Origin: Gammaproteobacteria bacterium
GTDB taxonomy: Bacteria; Pseudomonadota; Gammaproteobacteria; Pseudomonadales; Azotimanducaceae
Direction of reading: 5' to 3'
DNA: 64,000 nt
Assembly: GCA_026706935.1 (NCBI GenBank)
Contig: JAPOXV010000026.1
Span: 1,207,721 to 1,271,720, forward strand
Both the position numbers and the translations under genes were made by a program. Below, in pieces: positions 26,624 through 36,051 of this stretch. Numbering within the stretch: position 1 is the first letter of the stretch; each line of letters starts with the position of its first letter. The notes below the pieces were generated by a model. It had not been told where the DNA came from. It made no database searches and saw nothing but the letters and a program-made list of their open reading frames with translations.

Positions 26624-28195
26624 CTATGGAGCTTCAACCCAATGTAGGAAGCGAACTGGATGCAGGTTTCGACCATTTCGCTCCCACCCGCCAACGTGCG
26701 TCTTTACCAGGTTGAGTGTCATCGTCACATACAGTGGAATAACAGGGAAGTCCTGTAGTGCGGTTTCTTCCGCCGAAGCCAGCTTTACTAACCTCGCTTG
26801 AAGATCGGCGGTCTTGCGGGCTTCTTCGAACATCGCATCAAATTTATCAGAGTGATAGCGACCGTAATTCGCCGGACCGATCTTGGACCAGAGTAACTCG
26901 ATGTAATGCTCTGGATTGTTCTCACCAAACCATCCTGCTTGTGCGACCTCGAAATCGCCGTTCTGAAGGTCGCTGAAGTGAGTCGCTAGGTTGGTGTGGT
27001 GCAATATTGTCTTAATACCCACGTCCTTCCACATAGCCGCGATCGCTACGTAGACCCGTTTGTTTTCGGCGCCCGATATGTAACGTAAAGTCACTTCTAA
27101 TGGCTGAGACTCGTTAAATCCCGCTTCAGCTAAGAGGGCCATAGCACGTTCATTGGAAGATTCAGCGTCCGGACCGCGCGACATGTGACCCAACACGAGC
27201 GGTGGCGATAGTGTTTCACTTGGAATCTCACCGGCCGCGAGAACTTGGTCCGTGATGCGAACTCGGGAGATTGCAGCGGCGAGCGCTGCCCGTACCCGCA
27301 CGTCGTCGAACGGCTTCACACGCGTGTTGACTACGAGATACATGATCGATTGCAAAGGTGCGTTTCTGGCCTCGTTCGGGCGCTCCTGCAAGACTCTACT
27401 CACCAGAGTGTGTGGGTATCCGTGAACGATGTCCATGTCTCCGGCGACGAATCGGTTGTATGCAGCTGCTGGTTCTTGAAATGGGTAATAACGCACAGTG
27501 TCGATGGTGGCTTCGTCCGCATAGAGAAAGCGCTTATTTCTCCTTAGTTCAACATATTGACGTGGCCGCCATTCACTGAGAACATAAGCGCCGTTAGATA
27601 CCCAGTTTTCCGCTTTGATCCATGCATCGCCGTGCTTTTCAACGGCATGTTCTGCGATCGGGTAAGCGATGGGGTAGAGCAGACGTTCTAAGAGAAACGG
27701 AAATGGCTCTTCTAGGTTGATTGTTAGAGTGTGCTCATCTTCCATCGTAACGCCAAGTTGGTCAACGGCCAGGTCACCGCGGTTGATGATTTCCGCATTC
27801 TTGATGCAATAGAGAAAGTGTGCAAGTGGGGATGCGGTTTGCGGATCTTGATGGCGACGTAATCCAAAGACGAAGTCTCTCGCTGTGAGTGGGTGTCCAT
27901 CGCTCCAGGTCGCGTCTGGATTAAGTTCGAGGCGCCACTCTAAGCCGTCGTCCGATGTCGTCCAACGTTCTGCTACGCCAGGAAGGATCTCCCCGCGCGG
28001 TCCCATGGTGGTTAGACCGAGGAAAAGGTCTTTTAGGATGTGTTCTTCTGCATTTGCGAAGTAGCGATGCGGATCTAAAGTTCCTGGTTCGGCTGAATTG
28101 CCGATATTCAGGATATCGATCTCAGGTTCTGCGGACGTGCCGACGCACAGCGCGATCGCCAGAGTTGCGACTAACGCATTATTGAACCGATTCAG
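26624..28195 (-). CDS. oppA: Peptide-type ABC transporter substrate-binding protein, CTG start proposed
   Basis: The first ATG (28006) lies inside the mature protein. In frame upstream the translation gives MNRFNNALVATLAIALCVGT followed by SAEPEIDILNIGNSAEPGT and LDPHRYFANAEEH, that is a full signal peptide and the conserved start of OppA-type proteins. No ATG/GTG/TTG is available there; CTG at 28195 overlaps the TGA of the upstream cfa-like gene (CTGA), so I propose it as start, giving 523 residues, a usual OppA length. Further motifs: LFLGLTTMGPRGEILPGVAE and LNPDATWSDGHPLTARDFVF. Periplasmic; delivers ligand to OppB/OppC. Ligand unknown. Confidence 0.85.
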   Translation of the reverse strand: MNRFNNALVATLAIALCVGTSAEPEIDILNIGNSAEPGTLDPHRYFANAEEHILKDLFLGLTTMGPRGEILPGVAERWTTSDDGLEWRLELNPDATWSDGHPLTARDFVFGLRRHQDPQTASPLAHFLYCIKNAEIINRGDLAVDQLGVTMEDEHTLTINLEEPFPFLLERLLYPIAYPIAEHAVEKHGDAWIKAENWVSNGAYVLSEWRPRQYVELRRNKRFLYADEATIDTVRYYPFQEPAAAYNRFVAGDMDIVHGYPHTLVSRVLQERPNEARNAPLQSIMYLVVNTRVKPFDDVRVRAALAAAISRVRITDQVLAAGEIPSETLSPPLVLGHMSRGPDAESSNERAMALLAEAGFNESQPLEVTLRYISGAENKRVYVAIAAMWKDVGIKTILHHTNLATHFSDLQNGDFEVAQAGWFGENNPEHYIELLWSKIGPANYGRYHSDKFDAMFEEARKTADLQARLVKLASAEETALQDFPVIPLYVTMTLNLVKTHVGGWERNGRNLHPVRFLHWVEAP

Positions 28196-29373
28196 GAGGT
28201 ATATAGGTAATCTCGCGTTAACGGAACCGTATTGTTTTGATGTGCGAGCTGCATTTGGAACACTACGAGCGAGTCATATTCGAAAGCAGTTTGACACGCG
28301 CATAAATAGAACTCCCAAAGTCGGCAAAATCTCTCGCCTTGTCGCTTTTTCACTTCGTCACGAACTTTCTGAAAGCGTTCGTTCCACGCGGCAAGTGTTA
28401 ATGCGTAGTGCCGCCGCCAGACCTCTACATCTGAGATGAATAAGCGATTGGTCTCAATCGATTCAGTGACCTCGGAAAGCGACGGGATATATCCGCCCGG
28501 GAATATGTAACGTTTTATCCATGGATTAGTTGGCGTTGGCTCAGACGCACTGCCGATGGTGTGAATCGTTGCGATGCCGTTGGACTTGAGCAACTGTCTC
28601 ACACGTTCGAAGTACTTAGTGAAGTTGCGCTTTCCGACATGTTCGAACATGCCGACAGAAACGATTGCGTCGTACTCAGATTCATGCTCTCGATAGTCTT
28701 CAAGGAGGAACTGAACCTGGTTACCCAAATTCCGCTCCTTCGCTCGCTCCTTCGCAACGCGTAACTGTGAAGTTGAGAGTGTGATTCCAGTGACGTGAAC
28801 ATCGGCATGTTCTGCTAGATACATCGCTAACGACCCCCAACCTGATCCAATATCCAGCACGCGTTGACCCGGCTTTAGACAGAGTTTGTTCATCAAGTGA
28901 CGACATTTCGCTTGCTGCGCCTCTTCAAGCGACTGTTCCGATTTCTCAAAGTAGGCACATGAGTAGTGCATGTCCGCGTCGAGAAAACCACGATACAGAT
29001 CATCATCCAAGTTGTAATGAAACGAAACGTTGCGAAGACTTGCTTTCACTGTATTCCAAGAGTGCGTGATGGACGCGAATGCAGGTGCGAATACGGATCC
29101 CTTGACACTGGCGTAGTCGTTCATATTGATACGTAGTAACCGTAAAAAGTCGGTTAGAGAGCCTTCTTCTATGTCCAACTCCTCGTTCATATAGCATTCG
29201 CCAAGGTACAACTGTGGATTTCGAAGAATTCGTAACAACGTACCGCGTCGATTGACCTTCACGACGATTGGTTTTCCATCGCTTCCAAATGTCGTTCGAT
29301 TGCCTTGATGGTCAATCAGACAAAGCGAACCAGACTTGATACGTTCGCTAAAAAGACGATCGATGAGACCCAT
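28192..29373 (-). CDS. cfa: Cyclopropane-fatty-acyl-phospholipid synthase family methyltransferase
   Basis: About 393 residues from ATG 29373 (a TTG ten codons earlier is possible). SAM-binding motif I is VLDIGSGWGSLAMYLAEH; upstream are FHYNLDDDLYRGFLDADMHY with SCAYF and downstream VSVGMFEHVGKRNFTKYF and YIFPGGYIPSLSEV, the order found in CFA/mycolic-acid methyltransferases. They use SAM to methylenate the double bond of a phospholipid acyl chain, or to methylate it. First gene of the minus-strand operon that continues into oppABC and the cof genes, and divergent from the LLM oxidoreductase across about 75 bp. Peripheral membrane or cytoplasmic. Confidence 0.9.
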   Translation of the reverse strand: MGLIDRLFSERIKSGSLCLIDHQGNRTTFGSDGKPIVVKVNRRGTLLRILRNPQLYLGECYMNEELDIEEGSLTDFLRLLRINMNDYASVKGSVFAPAFASITHSWNTVKASLRNVSFHYNLDDDLYRGFLDADMHYSCAYFEKSEQSLEEAQQAKCRHLMNKLCLKPGQRVLDIGSGWGSLAMYLAEHADVHVTGITLSTSQLRVAKERAKERNLGNQVQFLLEDYREHESEYDAIVSVGMFEHVGKRNFTKYFERVRQLLKSNGIATIHTIGSASEPTPTNPWIKRYIFPGGYIPSLSEVTESIETNRLFISDVEVWRRHYALTLAAWNERFQKVRDEVKKRQGERFCRLWEFYLCACQTAFEYDSLVVFQMQLAHQNNTVPLTRDYLYTS

Positions 29374-29447
29374 GCGACGCGATTGCGTAAACAGTAGCTT
29401 CAAAGTTTAATGTCGTACTCAACTTATTTCTCAAGGCGTAGACCATC

Positions 29448-30500
29448 ATGAAGGTGAGCATTGGTATCGGTGGACCAGCATCAGGTAGAACGCGCGATTT
29501 TGAACAGCAGGTGACGTTTGTCGTTGAGGCAGAGAAACTTGGCGTTTCGGATGTGTGGTCAGCAGAAGCGTGGGGGCAAGATGCGATAGTTCCGTTAGCG
29601 TTTCTCGCGGCTCGGACGACCCGTATTCGTCTTGGGACAGGCATCGCGCAGATCAGCGCTCGTGTTCCATCGATGACGGCGATGACCGCTATGACGATGG
29701 CTGCACTATCAAATGATCGATTCATCCTAGGTCTAGGTGTATCTGGTCCTCAAGTCGTTGAAGGACTTCAAGGTCGACCATTTAAGGCGCCGCTTACTCG
29801 AATGAAAGAGACCGTTGACATCGTACGAATGGCATTTCGAGGCGAAAAGATTCAATACGACGGTAAATACCACGTGTTGCCGCGACCTGGTGGGGAAGGC
29901 AAAGCGCTTCGTCTCGCCCAACCTCCCGTCGAATCGATTCCGATCTATCTCGCGACGCTTGGACCGAAAGCACTTGAATACACGGGCGAAGTTGCGGATG
30001 GATGGTTGGGAACCTCCTTCACACCGAATCAGGCCCGAGCGCATCTCGACTTTATTTCACAAGGAGCTGCGCGCGCTGGACGCTCACTCGACGAAATCGA
30101 CATTCAAGCAGGTGGATCCGTGATTTTTACGGACGAGCCACAGCAAGTCATCGAACAAATGAAGTCAGGACTTGCGTTTACCTTAGGTGCGATGGGTTCG
30201 GCAACAACAAACTTTTACAACGATGCCTACAAACGAGCAGGTTGGGCGGATGCGGCTTCAGAAGTTCAACGACTCTGGGTAGAAGGAAAGCGCGACGAGG
30301 CGACAAGGCTTGTGCCTGACGACATGGTTGAACAATCAAATTTGATTGGCGATGAGACTCGGATACTGGAGAGGCTGAAGGTGTATCGCGACGCTGGCGT
30401 TACGACGTTGCGTGTAGCTCCGGGTGGTAATTCAATGGAATCTCAGCTGGAAACGCTGGGTCGTACAATGGATTTGATTCGATCGCTTGACGATACCTAA
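29448..30500 (+). CDS. LLM-class F420-dependent oxidoreductase
   Basis: 350 residues, a single-domain (beta/alpha)8 luciferase-like flavin/deazaflavin enzyme. Motifs: VSIGIGGPASGRTRDFEQQ, SDVWSAEAWGQDAIVPLAFL, TTRIRLGTGIAQISARVPSM and FILGLGVSGPQVVEGLQGRP, the last typical of the actinobacterial Rv3520c-like F420 subgroup. Uses F420H2 (or F420) for hydride transfer to an unknown substrate. It faces away from the operon that makes F420, which supports F420 rather than FMN as cofactor. Convergent with the next gene. Cytoplasmic. Confidence 0.9.
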   Translation: MKVSIGIGGPASGRTRDFEQQVTFVVEAEKLGVSDVWSAEAWGQDAIVPLAFLAARTTRIRLGTGIAQISARVPSMTAMTAMTMAALSNDRFILGLGVSGPQVVEGLQGRPFKAPLTRMKETVDIVRMAFRGEKIQYDGKYHVLPRPGGEGKALRLAQPPVESIPIYLATLGPKALEYTGEVADGWLGTSFTPNQARAHLDFISQGAARAGRSLDEIDIQAGGSVIFTDEPQQVIEQMKSGLAFTLGAMGSATTNFYNDAYKRAGWADAASEVQRLWVEGKRDEATRLVPDDMVEQSNLIGDETRILERLKVYRDAGVTTLRVAPGGNSMESQLETLGRTMDLIRSLDDT

Positions 30501-30551
30501 GCGATCTTTGCCATACAGATGCCTCGGCGAACCTAGCGAAGCGCGAACTGA

Positions 30552-31445
30552 TTAACGATTCGCGTCTGCGGCGAGGATATGAGACACCGTCGCTTCAACC
30601 ATGGCGGGAATGATTGGTTCCGGCAAGTCATGTCCCATTTTGTCTATAAGTCTGAGCGTTCCGTCGTTCACAGTTTCGATAAGATCTACGCTGCCATCGT
30701 GAGCGACCAATGGATCATCGGTACCGTGGATTGCAAGGACAGGCACTTTACACTCGCGGATCACATCTCGCCGATCACCGTCGGTAACAATGGCCGCAAA
30801 CTGACGAAGAATCGCTGCCGGGCGTAGCGCTCGGTCGTAGGCAAGCTCAACGAATCGTCCCATCCCCACTTCAGTACTCTGGTAGTGCGGACCTCCGAGG
30901 AGGTTGTTGACATTGCGACCGTTCTCGATTGCAGCGTCACGATCCATTTCTACGAAGTTACTGGCGAGTGCAGCGATCGCCTCGGGTTTTGGCTCACCAA
31001 CATCAGGATTACCTGTCGTACTCATAATCGAAGTAAGACTGAAAACTCGTTCAGGATGGTTCGCCACTAACCTTTGAGCGATCATACCGCCCATGGACAC
31101 GCCTACGATATGCGCTCCAGATTGACCGACGTGATTTAGTAGATGGACCGCATCCAACGCCATATCGGATAGGGAATAAGGAGGTGACAGAAGTGAGGCA
31201 TCTTCTCGAGCCGCGATAAGCTCAGCGATCGTGGGTGGCGTTCCGCCCTGATCGAAGGAAAGCCCACAGTCACGATTATCGAAGTAGATTACGCGGAGAC
31301 CCGATTCGACAATACCGTCGAGAAATGACTCAGGCCAATGGATTAACTGGCATCCGACTCCATGAATAAGTAGTACGGGCGGGTCAGCGCGAGAACCACG
31401 CTGTTCAAAATATATGTCGCCTAAGGGGCTTCTGAGTGTCGGCAT
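30552..31445 (-). CDS. Alpha/beta-fold hydrolase
   Basis: 297 residues. Oxyanion-hole segment PPVLLIHGVGCQLIHWPES, aspartate-rich strand VIYFDNRDCGLS, nucleophile elbow GVSMGGMIAQRLV (Ser), acid in LAIHGTDDPLVA, and the C-terminal catalytic His in DKMGHDLPEPI. The sequence is closest in pattern to aclacinomycin methylesterase (RdmC)-like esterases. Substrate not predictable. No signal peptide, so cytoplasmic. It lies 108 bp after the RND permease gene and might be co-transcribed with it. Confidence 0.88.
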   Translation of the reverse strand: MPTLRSPLGDIYFEQRGSRADPPVLLIHGVGCQLIHWPESFLDGIVESGLRVIYFDNRDCGLSFDQGGTPPTIAELIAAREDASLLSPPYSLSDMALDAVHLLNHVGQSGAHIVGVSMGGMIAQRLVANHPERVFSLTSIMSTTGNPDVGEPKPEAIAALASNFVEMDRDAAIENGRNVNNLLGGPHYQSTEVGMGRFVELAYDRALRPAAILRQFAAIVTDGDRRDVIRECKVPVLAIHGTDDPLVAHDGSVDLIETVNDGTLRLIDKMGHDLPEPIIPAMVEATVSHILAADANR

Positions 31446-31553
31446 GCTTAGATCAGCTGATCGTCAATTCTTGCGTCGCGATTCGTGATGCGGTGGGGAT
31501 TGTAGGTGTGGACGACAAATGCGTCGAAATCGTAACGGTGTTTGGAATCGGGT

Positions 31554-34500
31554 CTACGAGGTAGTAGCGGCGATGTCGACGTCTTCGGTTCTTCGAGCAC
31601 GCCATCGAGAGGCGATGCGATGACCTAGATTCTTGAATTGGTGCGGGAATGCCAACATTGCAGGCGTACATACAAGTGTGAGAACGGTCGCAAACGTGAG
31701 ACCGAACACGATTGCTTGAGCAAGGGGTACCCAGAAACTCGACACGGTACTTCCCACGATGATCTCGCCATTGACGAAATCCATAGAGATATTGCTCGCA
31801 AGAGGCATCAATCCCATCACAGTGGTTACGGTAGTGAGAAGGACTGGTCGGAATCTCTGTGCTCCGGTACGAACGATTAGATCCAGGTAATGCAACTCCG
31901 GGTGGTCGCGTCGCAATTGGTTGTAGGTATCGATGAGCACGATGTTGTTGTTCACGACGATCCCGGCAAGAGCAACCACTCCAATTCCTGTCAGGATTGC
32001 ACTAAATGGTCGACCGGTGATAACCAAACCGAGCAATACACCAGCCGTCGACATTACGACACTGAAAAGGATCAGAAAACTCTGATAGATACTGTTGAAT
32101 TGTGTGACTAGCAACACGAACATCAGACATAACGCGAAAATGAAAGCTTGAATCACGAAAGCGATGGATTCTTGCTGTTCTTCGTTTGCGCCGCGGAACC
32201 GAATCGTGACACGCGGATCGAATCGCTGTTCGTTTAACCATGCACCAATTTCTCGAACTTTCGCGTCCGCCAATACTCCAGGTTCGACATCGGCGAGGAT
32301 TTCAAACACGTGCTTTCGATCTCGACGGGTGATGTTCTCAATACTGTTGATCGGTTCGCGTTTGACGAAGTTAGACATCGGGACCAAGCCTTGAGTCGTT
32401 GGAATCCGCATATCGTCCAATGCGTCGAGTCCACGACTATCATCAGGATAACGCACTCGAATGTCCACGGCATCATCTACGTCATCTGGCCGGTATTCAC
32501 CCATGAATATTCCGTTCGTCACGAGTTGCACGGCCATTCCTACGAGTGTGACATCAGCGTTAAAGATGGCTGCTCGAGCACGATCAACGGCGATACGCCA
32601 CTGTACGCCCGGAATTGGGCGAGAGTCTTCGACGTCACGCAGTCCATCCACATTGGTATCAACGTACTCGCGGACTGCAGCAACGACAGGCGGGATGAGT
32701 TCGCGGTAGTTTGACGAAAACTCAATCTGCACGGGTTTTCCTACGGGTGGACCTTCTTCGAGTGGTCTAATCTCTACGACGATACCTGCGAGGTCTTGCA
32801 CCCGGCCACGCATGACCTCCAGTGTGTCTTCCCCGGACAATTCGCGTTCAGATTGGTCTACCAGTTCGACGAATATCGATGCGATAACGTCCTGCGCGGC
32901 ATCTTGCCGACCAAAGAAACCACCGGCGGCAACGGTCGCGATTGTGTCGATTCCCTGAATTCCTGGCACGTGTAAGAGTCGATCTTCGACTTCACCAACG
33001 AGTTCTGAGGTTTGGTCGATCGTTAGGTTTCCACGCGCATGAATCAGTACTTGCGCAAATTGCGGATCGGATTCGAAGAAGATCATCCCCAGTTGCTTAG
33101 CGTTGTACGCCGCAAACGAAAGCACTAACGCGAGCACAGTGAGCGTCACGGTTAACCATGCGTGACGAGTCGATACCCTCACGATTCGAGCGTACAGGCC
33201 GGTGAAAGATCGCAGCTTAGTGGGATCGCCAGTCTCGAGAACATTTGTTCGGTTTTTTGCCGCTTCTGTTACTGAACCGGCTTTTCCGAATATCGCACCA
33301 AGAACGGGACCGAAGCAAAGAGCGTAGAGCAGGCTGCCACTTAGTACAGCAAATACCGTGACGGGCAGGTAACTCATGAACTTACCTGAGACACCGGGCC
33401 AAAACATCAATGGAAGAAATGCGGCAAGTGTGGTTGCAACGGACGCGGTAACGGGCCAAAACATGCGTTTTGCAGCTAACGCATATGCTTCGTTTCGTGC
33501 GTGTCCTTCGATCATCTTGCGATCTGCATACTCCGTGATCACGATGGCACCGTCGATCAACATGCCAAGACCTAACAGCATGCCGAATAGCACCATGAAA
33601 TTGAAGGTCATATCCATGACCCATACGATTCCAATCGCGAATAGAAATGACACTGGAATCGCCATCCCGACGATGATTCCGCTTCGGAAACCCATACTGC
33701 CAACCACGAGCACCATCACGATCACGAGCGCAGTAAGGACGTTCCCTTCCAGTTCGCGTACTTGGCGCAGCGCGAAAGGCGATTGATCTTGACTGTAGAA
33801 GACTTCCACGTACTTTGGCGTCGAAACCTTCCACTCGTCGACGATCGTTTTCACCGCGTTGGCGGTGTCGATTTCGTTTGCGTTGGCGCGATTGAATACA
33901 TAGACGGCAATAGTCTGTGCGCCGTTTACGCGTGCGAAGTTGTCCCGGTCCTTGAATGTTCGTCGTACCGACGCGATATCTTTTAGTGTGATCGCGACGT
34001 CACCATCCACTTTAACCGGTAGGTCCCAAAGATCCCGCGCTTCTTCGACAACACTCGGTACTTTGATCGATATGCGACCATCGCCCGAATCGAGTGCACC
34101 CGCAGGTATTAGTCGCGTATTGCGTTGGAGTGTGACCATCAATTGATCGATCGTGACTTCATAGGCAGCAAGATCCGCAGGATCGATAACGACCTCAAGG
34201 AGTTCTTCACGATTTCCACGAATATCGGCTTCAAGGACAGAAGGTATCGTTTCGAGTCGTGCTTTCAGATCCTGCGCCAATTGATAGAGCATGCGCTCTG
34301 GCGCTTCGCTACCCGTTATATTGACCTGTAATACAGCAAAGCTCGAGGTAGTTTGTTCACTGACGATCGGTTCTTCTGCGGTCGTGGGGAACTTCACCTT
34401 TGCGCGATCAACGGCTTCTCGAACATCTAATAGAGCTTTGTTCAGATCGACTTCAACATCGAATTCCACAAACACCGTCGCAGCACCCTCATTGCCAAAC

Positions 34501-34751
34501 GACTGGACTTCCTCAACACCCTCGACGGAAGCGAGTTCCGTTTCCATCGGTAAAACGAGAAGTTGAATTGCGTCTTCTGGTGATATGCCTTCATGTAGCA
34601 CCGTGATCACGAAGAAGGGGACGTCAATCCTTGGACTCGACTCGATTGGAATGGAGACGCGCCCGATGAGACCAAACAGTACGACCACGAACATCAACAA
34701 CATCGTTGTTCGTTTACGACCGAGGGTTCGGTCGATTAGAAGATCTCTCAT
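31554..34751 (-). CDS. RND efflux permease (HAE1/AcrB-like)
   Basis: 1065 residues. The N-terminus has the first helix and the periplasmic porter start (IESSPRIDVPFFVITVLHEG with ISPEDAIQLLVLPMETEL). A membrane block with FLFAIGIVWVMDMTFNFMVL and GLGMLIDGAIVITEYADRKM contains the acidic proton-relay residue; the second half repeats the plan (GVVALAGIVVNNNIVLIDTY; TVTTVMGLMPLA). It pumps small amphipathic compounds or lipids by proton antiport with the adaptor encoded 12 bp upstream. No outer-membrane TolC-type gene is adjacent. Substrate unknown. Confidence 0.93.
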   Translation of the reverse strand: MRDLLIDRTLGRKRTTMLLMFVVVLFGLIGRVSIPIESSPRIDVPFFVITVLHEGISPEDAIQLLVLPMETELASVEGVEEVQSFGNEGAATVFVEFDVEVDLNKALLDVREAVDRAKVKFPTTAEEPIVSEQTTSSFAVLQVNITGSEAPERMLYQLAQDLKARLETIPSVLEADIRGNREELLEVVIDPADLAAYEVTIDQLMVTLQRNTRLIPAGALDSGDGRISIKVPSVVEEARDLWDLPVKVDGDVAITLKDIASVRRTFKDRDNFARVNGAQTIAVYVFNRANANEIDTANAVKTIVDEWKVSTPKYVEVFYSQDQSPFALRQVRELEGNVLTALVIVMVLVVGSMGFRSGIIVGMAIPVSFLFAIGIVWVMDMTFNFMVLFGMLLGLGMLIDGAIVITEYADRKMIEGHARNEAYALAAKRMFWPVTASVATTLAAFLPLMFWPGVSGKFMSYLPVTVFAVLSGSLLYALCFGPVLGAIFGKAGSVTEAAKNRTNVLETGDPTKLRSFTGLYARIVRVSTRHAWLTVTLTVLALVLSFAAYNAKQLGMIFFESDPQFAQVLIHARGNLTIDQTSELVGEVEDRLLHVPGIQGIDTIATVAAGGFFGRQDAAQDVIASIFVELVDQSERELSGEDTLEVMRGRVQDLAGIVVEIRPLEEGPPVGKPVQIEFSSNYRELIPPVVAAVREYVDTNVDGLRDVEDSRPIPGVQWRIAVDRARAAIFNADVTLVGMAVQLVTNGIFMGEYRPDDVDDAVDIRVRYPDDSRGLDALDDMRIPTTQGLVPMSNFVKREPINSIENITRRDRKHVFEILADVEPGVLADAKVREIGAWLNEQRFDPRVTIRFRGANEEQQESIAFVIQAFIFALCLMFVLLVTQFNSIYQSFLILFSVVMSTAGVLLGLVITGRPFSAILTGIGVVALAGIVVNNNIVLIDTYNQLRRDHPELHYLDLIVRTGAQRFRPVLLTTVTTVMGLMPLASNISMDFVNGEIIVGSTVSSFWVPLAQAIVFGLTFATVLTLVCTPAMLAFPHQFKNLGHRIASRWRARRTEDVDIAATTS

Positions 34752-34763
34752 GTTGAACGCAAC

Positions 34764-35858
34764 CTAGATTTCATCTTCAAAAACGACTTCAACGATCTCG
34801 TTTGGAACTACGAAGTCTTGACCTACCGTGATCAAGGTTGCGACGTCCGGCAATCCTGTTATCCATGCGCCGTCTTGGTCCTCGGTTACGATTGAGATCG
34901 GTGCAAACGTGACACGACTGGCTTCACCCACGGTTTGAATGCCGAGCTGACCGTCATCGTTAATACCAATAAGCGCTACTGGGACTTTATGAGCTAGGTA
35001 AGTCTCCAGTGGTATCAAGAGCTCTGCGGTGAGACCTGATCGAATCGTGAAATCGGGATTTTCGACGAGAACTTCAACAACGAATGTCCGTGTGTTCGCG
35101 TTGGATTGCTGCCCGATAAACGTGACCGTACCTGAGATCGTCTCGCCGGACGGCAAACGCGCTTGAGCGATAGTTCCTACCGCAAAATGATGGATCTCCT
35201 TCTCACTAACTTGCGCGATCACCTTCATAGGATCAAGGTCAATGAGCGTTACACAGGAACTACCAGGTTGGAGCAAATCACCGACTTCCGCGTGACTTTC
35301 TTCGATAAAACCACCGAATGGTGCTTTGATCGTCGCCCGTTCAAGTTCCTTCTGTCGCTGTAATAGAGTTGCTTCTGCTTGTGTGACGCGAGCCTTCGCA
35401 GCTGCGATCTGTCGTTCGATTTGTAATCCGCTATTTCGCAGCGACGCCTGACCTTCGTATTCAAGTTTCATCTCGCGAAGCAGGTCTTCCGCTTCCCGAA
35501 CCCTTGCTTCACGTTCGTCCTGTTCAAGAATGCACAAGGCATCGCCTTCGCGCACTTGATCTCCAAGTTCGACCGCACGTTTTACTACTAATCCACCGAC
35601 CTCAGCTCGCACACTAACCGTACGTTTGTTTTCTGTTCGTCCACTCAAGCTAGAAATCCGCTGCTTTTCCTCCGCAACGCTGACTCTTGCGCGTACTTTT
35701 GTGGCTGGTAAATCTTCTACAAGTGCCGCGGTCTCGGCATTGATGTCAGCGAGCGTTTTGTCTGACGCGACGATTTCTTCTGGCGTAAGAAAGTCATATG
35801 AAAACCAAGCGATCGCTATCAAAAGGATCACGATCGCGACCCAGAAATTGCGTGACAT
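34764..35858 (-). CDS. RND periplasmic adaptor (membrane fusion protein, HlyD/AcrA family)
   Basis: 364 residues. One N-terminal anchor helix (FWVAIVILLIAIAWFSYDFL), then a first lipoyl half (VRAEVGGLVVKRAVELGDQV), a coiled-coil hairpin of about 60 residues rich in Ala, Glu and Gln (AAAKARVTQAEATLLQRQKE), a second lipoyl half (ATIKAPFGGFIEESHAEVGD) and a beta-barrel (GTVTFIGQQSNANTRTFVVE). It couples the RND pump to an outer-membrane channel. It starts the two-gene unit with the permease 12 bp downstream. Confidence 0.92.
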   Translation of the reverse strand: MSRNFWVAIVILLIAIAWFSYDFLTPEEIVASDKTLADINAETAALVEDLPATKVRARVSVAEEKQRISSLSGRTENKRTVSVRAEVGGLVVKRAVELGDQVREGDALCILEQDEREARVREAEDLLREMKLEYEGQASLRNSGLQIERQIAAAKARVTQAEATLLQRQKELERATIKAPFGGFIEESHAEVGDLLQPGSSCVTLIDLDPMKVIAQVSEKEIHHFAVGTIAQARLPSGETISGTVTFIGQQSNANTRTFVVEVLVENPDFTIRSGLTAELLIPLETYLAHKVPVALIGINDDGQLGIQTVGEASRVTFAPISIVTEDQDGAWITGLPDVATLITVGQDFVVPNEIVEVVFEDEI

Positions 35859-36051
35859 GTGACGAATAATCTATGCTTAGGTGTCTTGAGAAATGAAGGT
35901 CTAGAACGCCTTGCAAGGCATACCTTCACTGTAGGCCGATTGTCGGCAGGGCAATAATAGTCTCTCGGAACAAGAAATGTTGAAAACTGTCTTGTTTTAG
36001 TGAGTGCTGCGTTGTAATTGTGTAGTGCAGAGAGACACCCGGTGACACCGA

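Noticed and set aside
35930-35960. Short palindromes between adaptor and peroxiredoxin-like genes (for example GCCGATTGTCGGC)
   Set aside because: Five-bp stems without T-runs; expected by chance and not placed where a terminator is needed.
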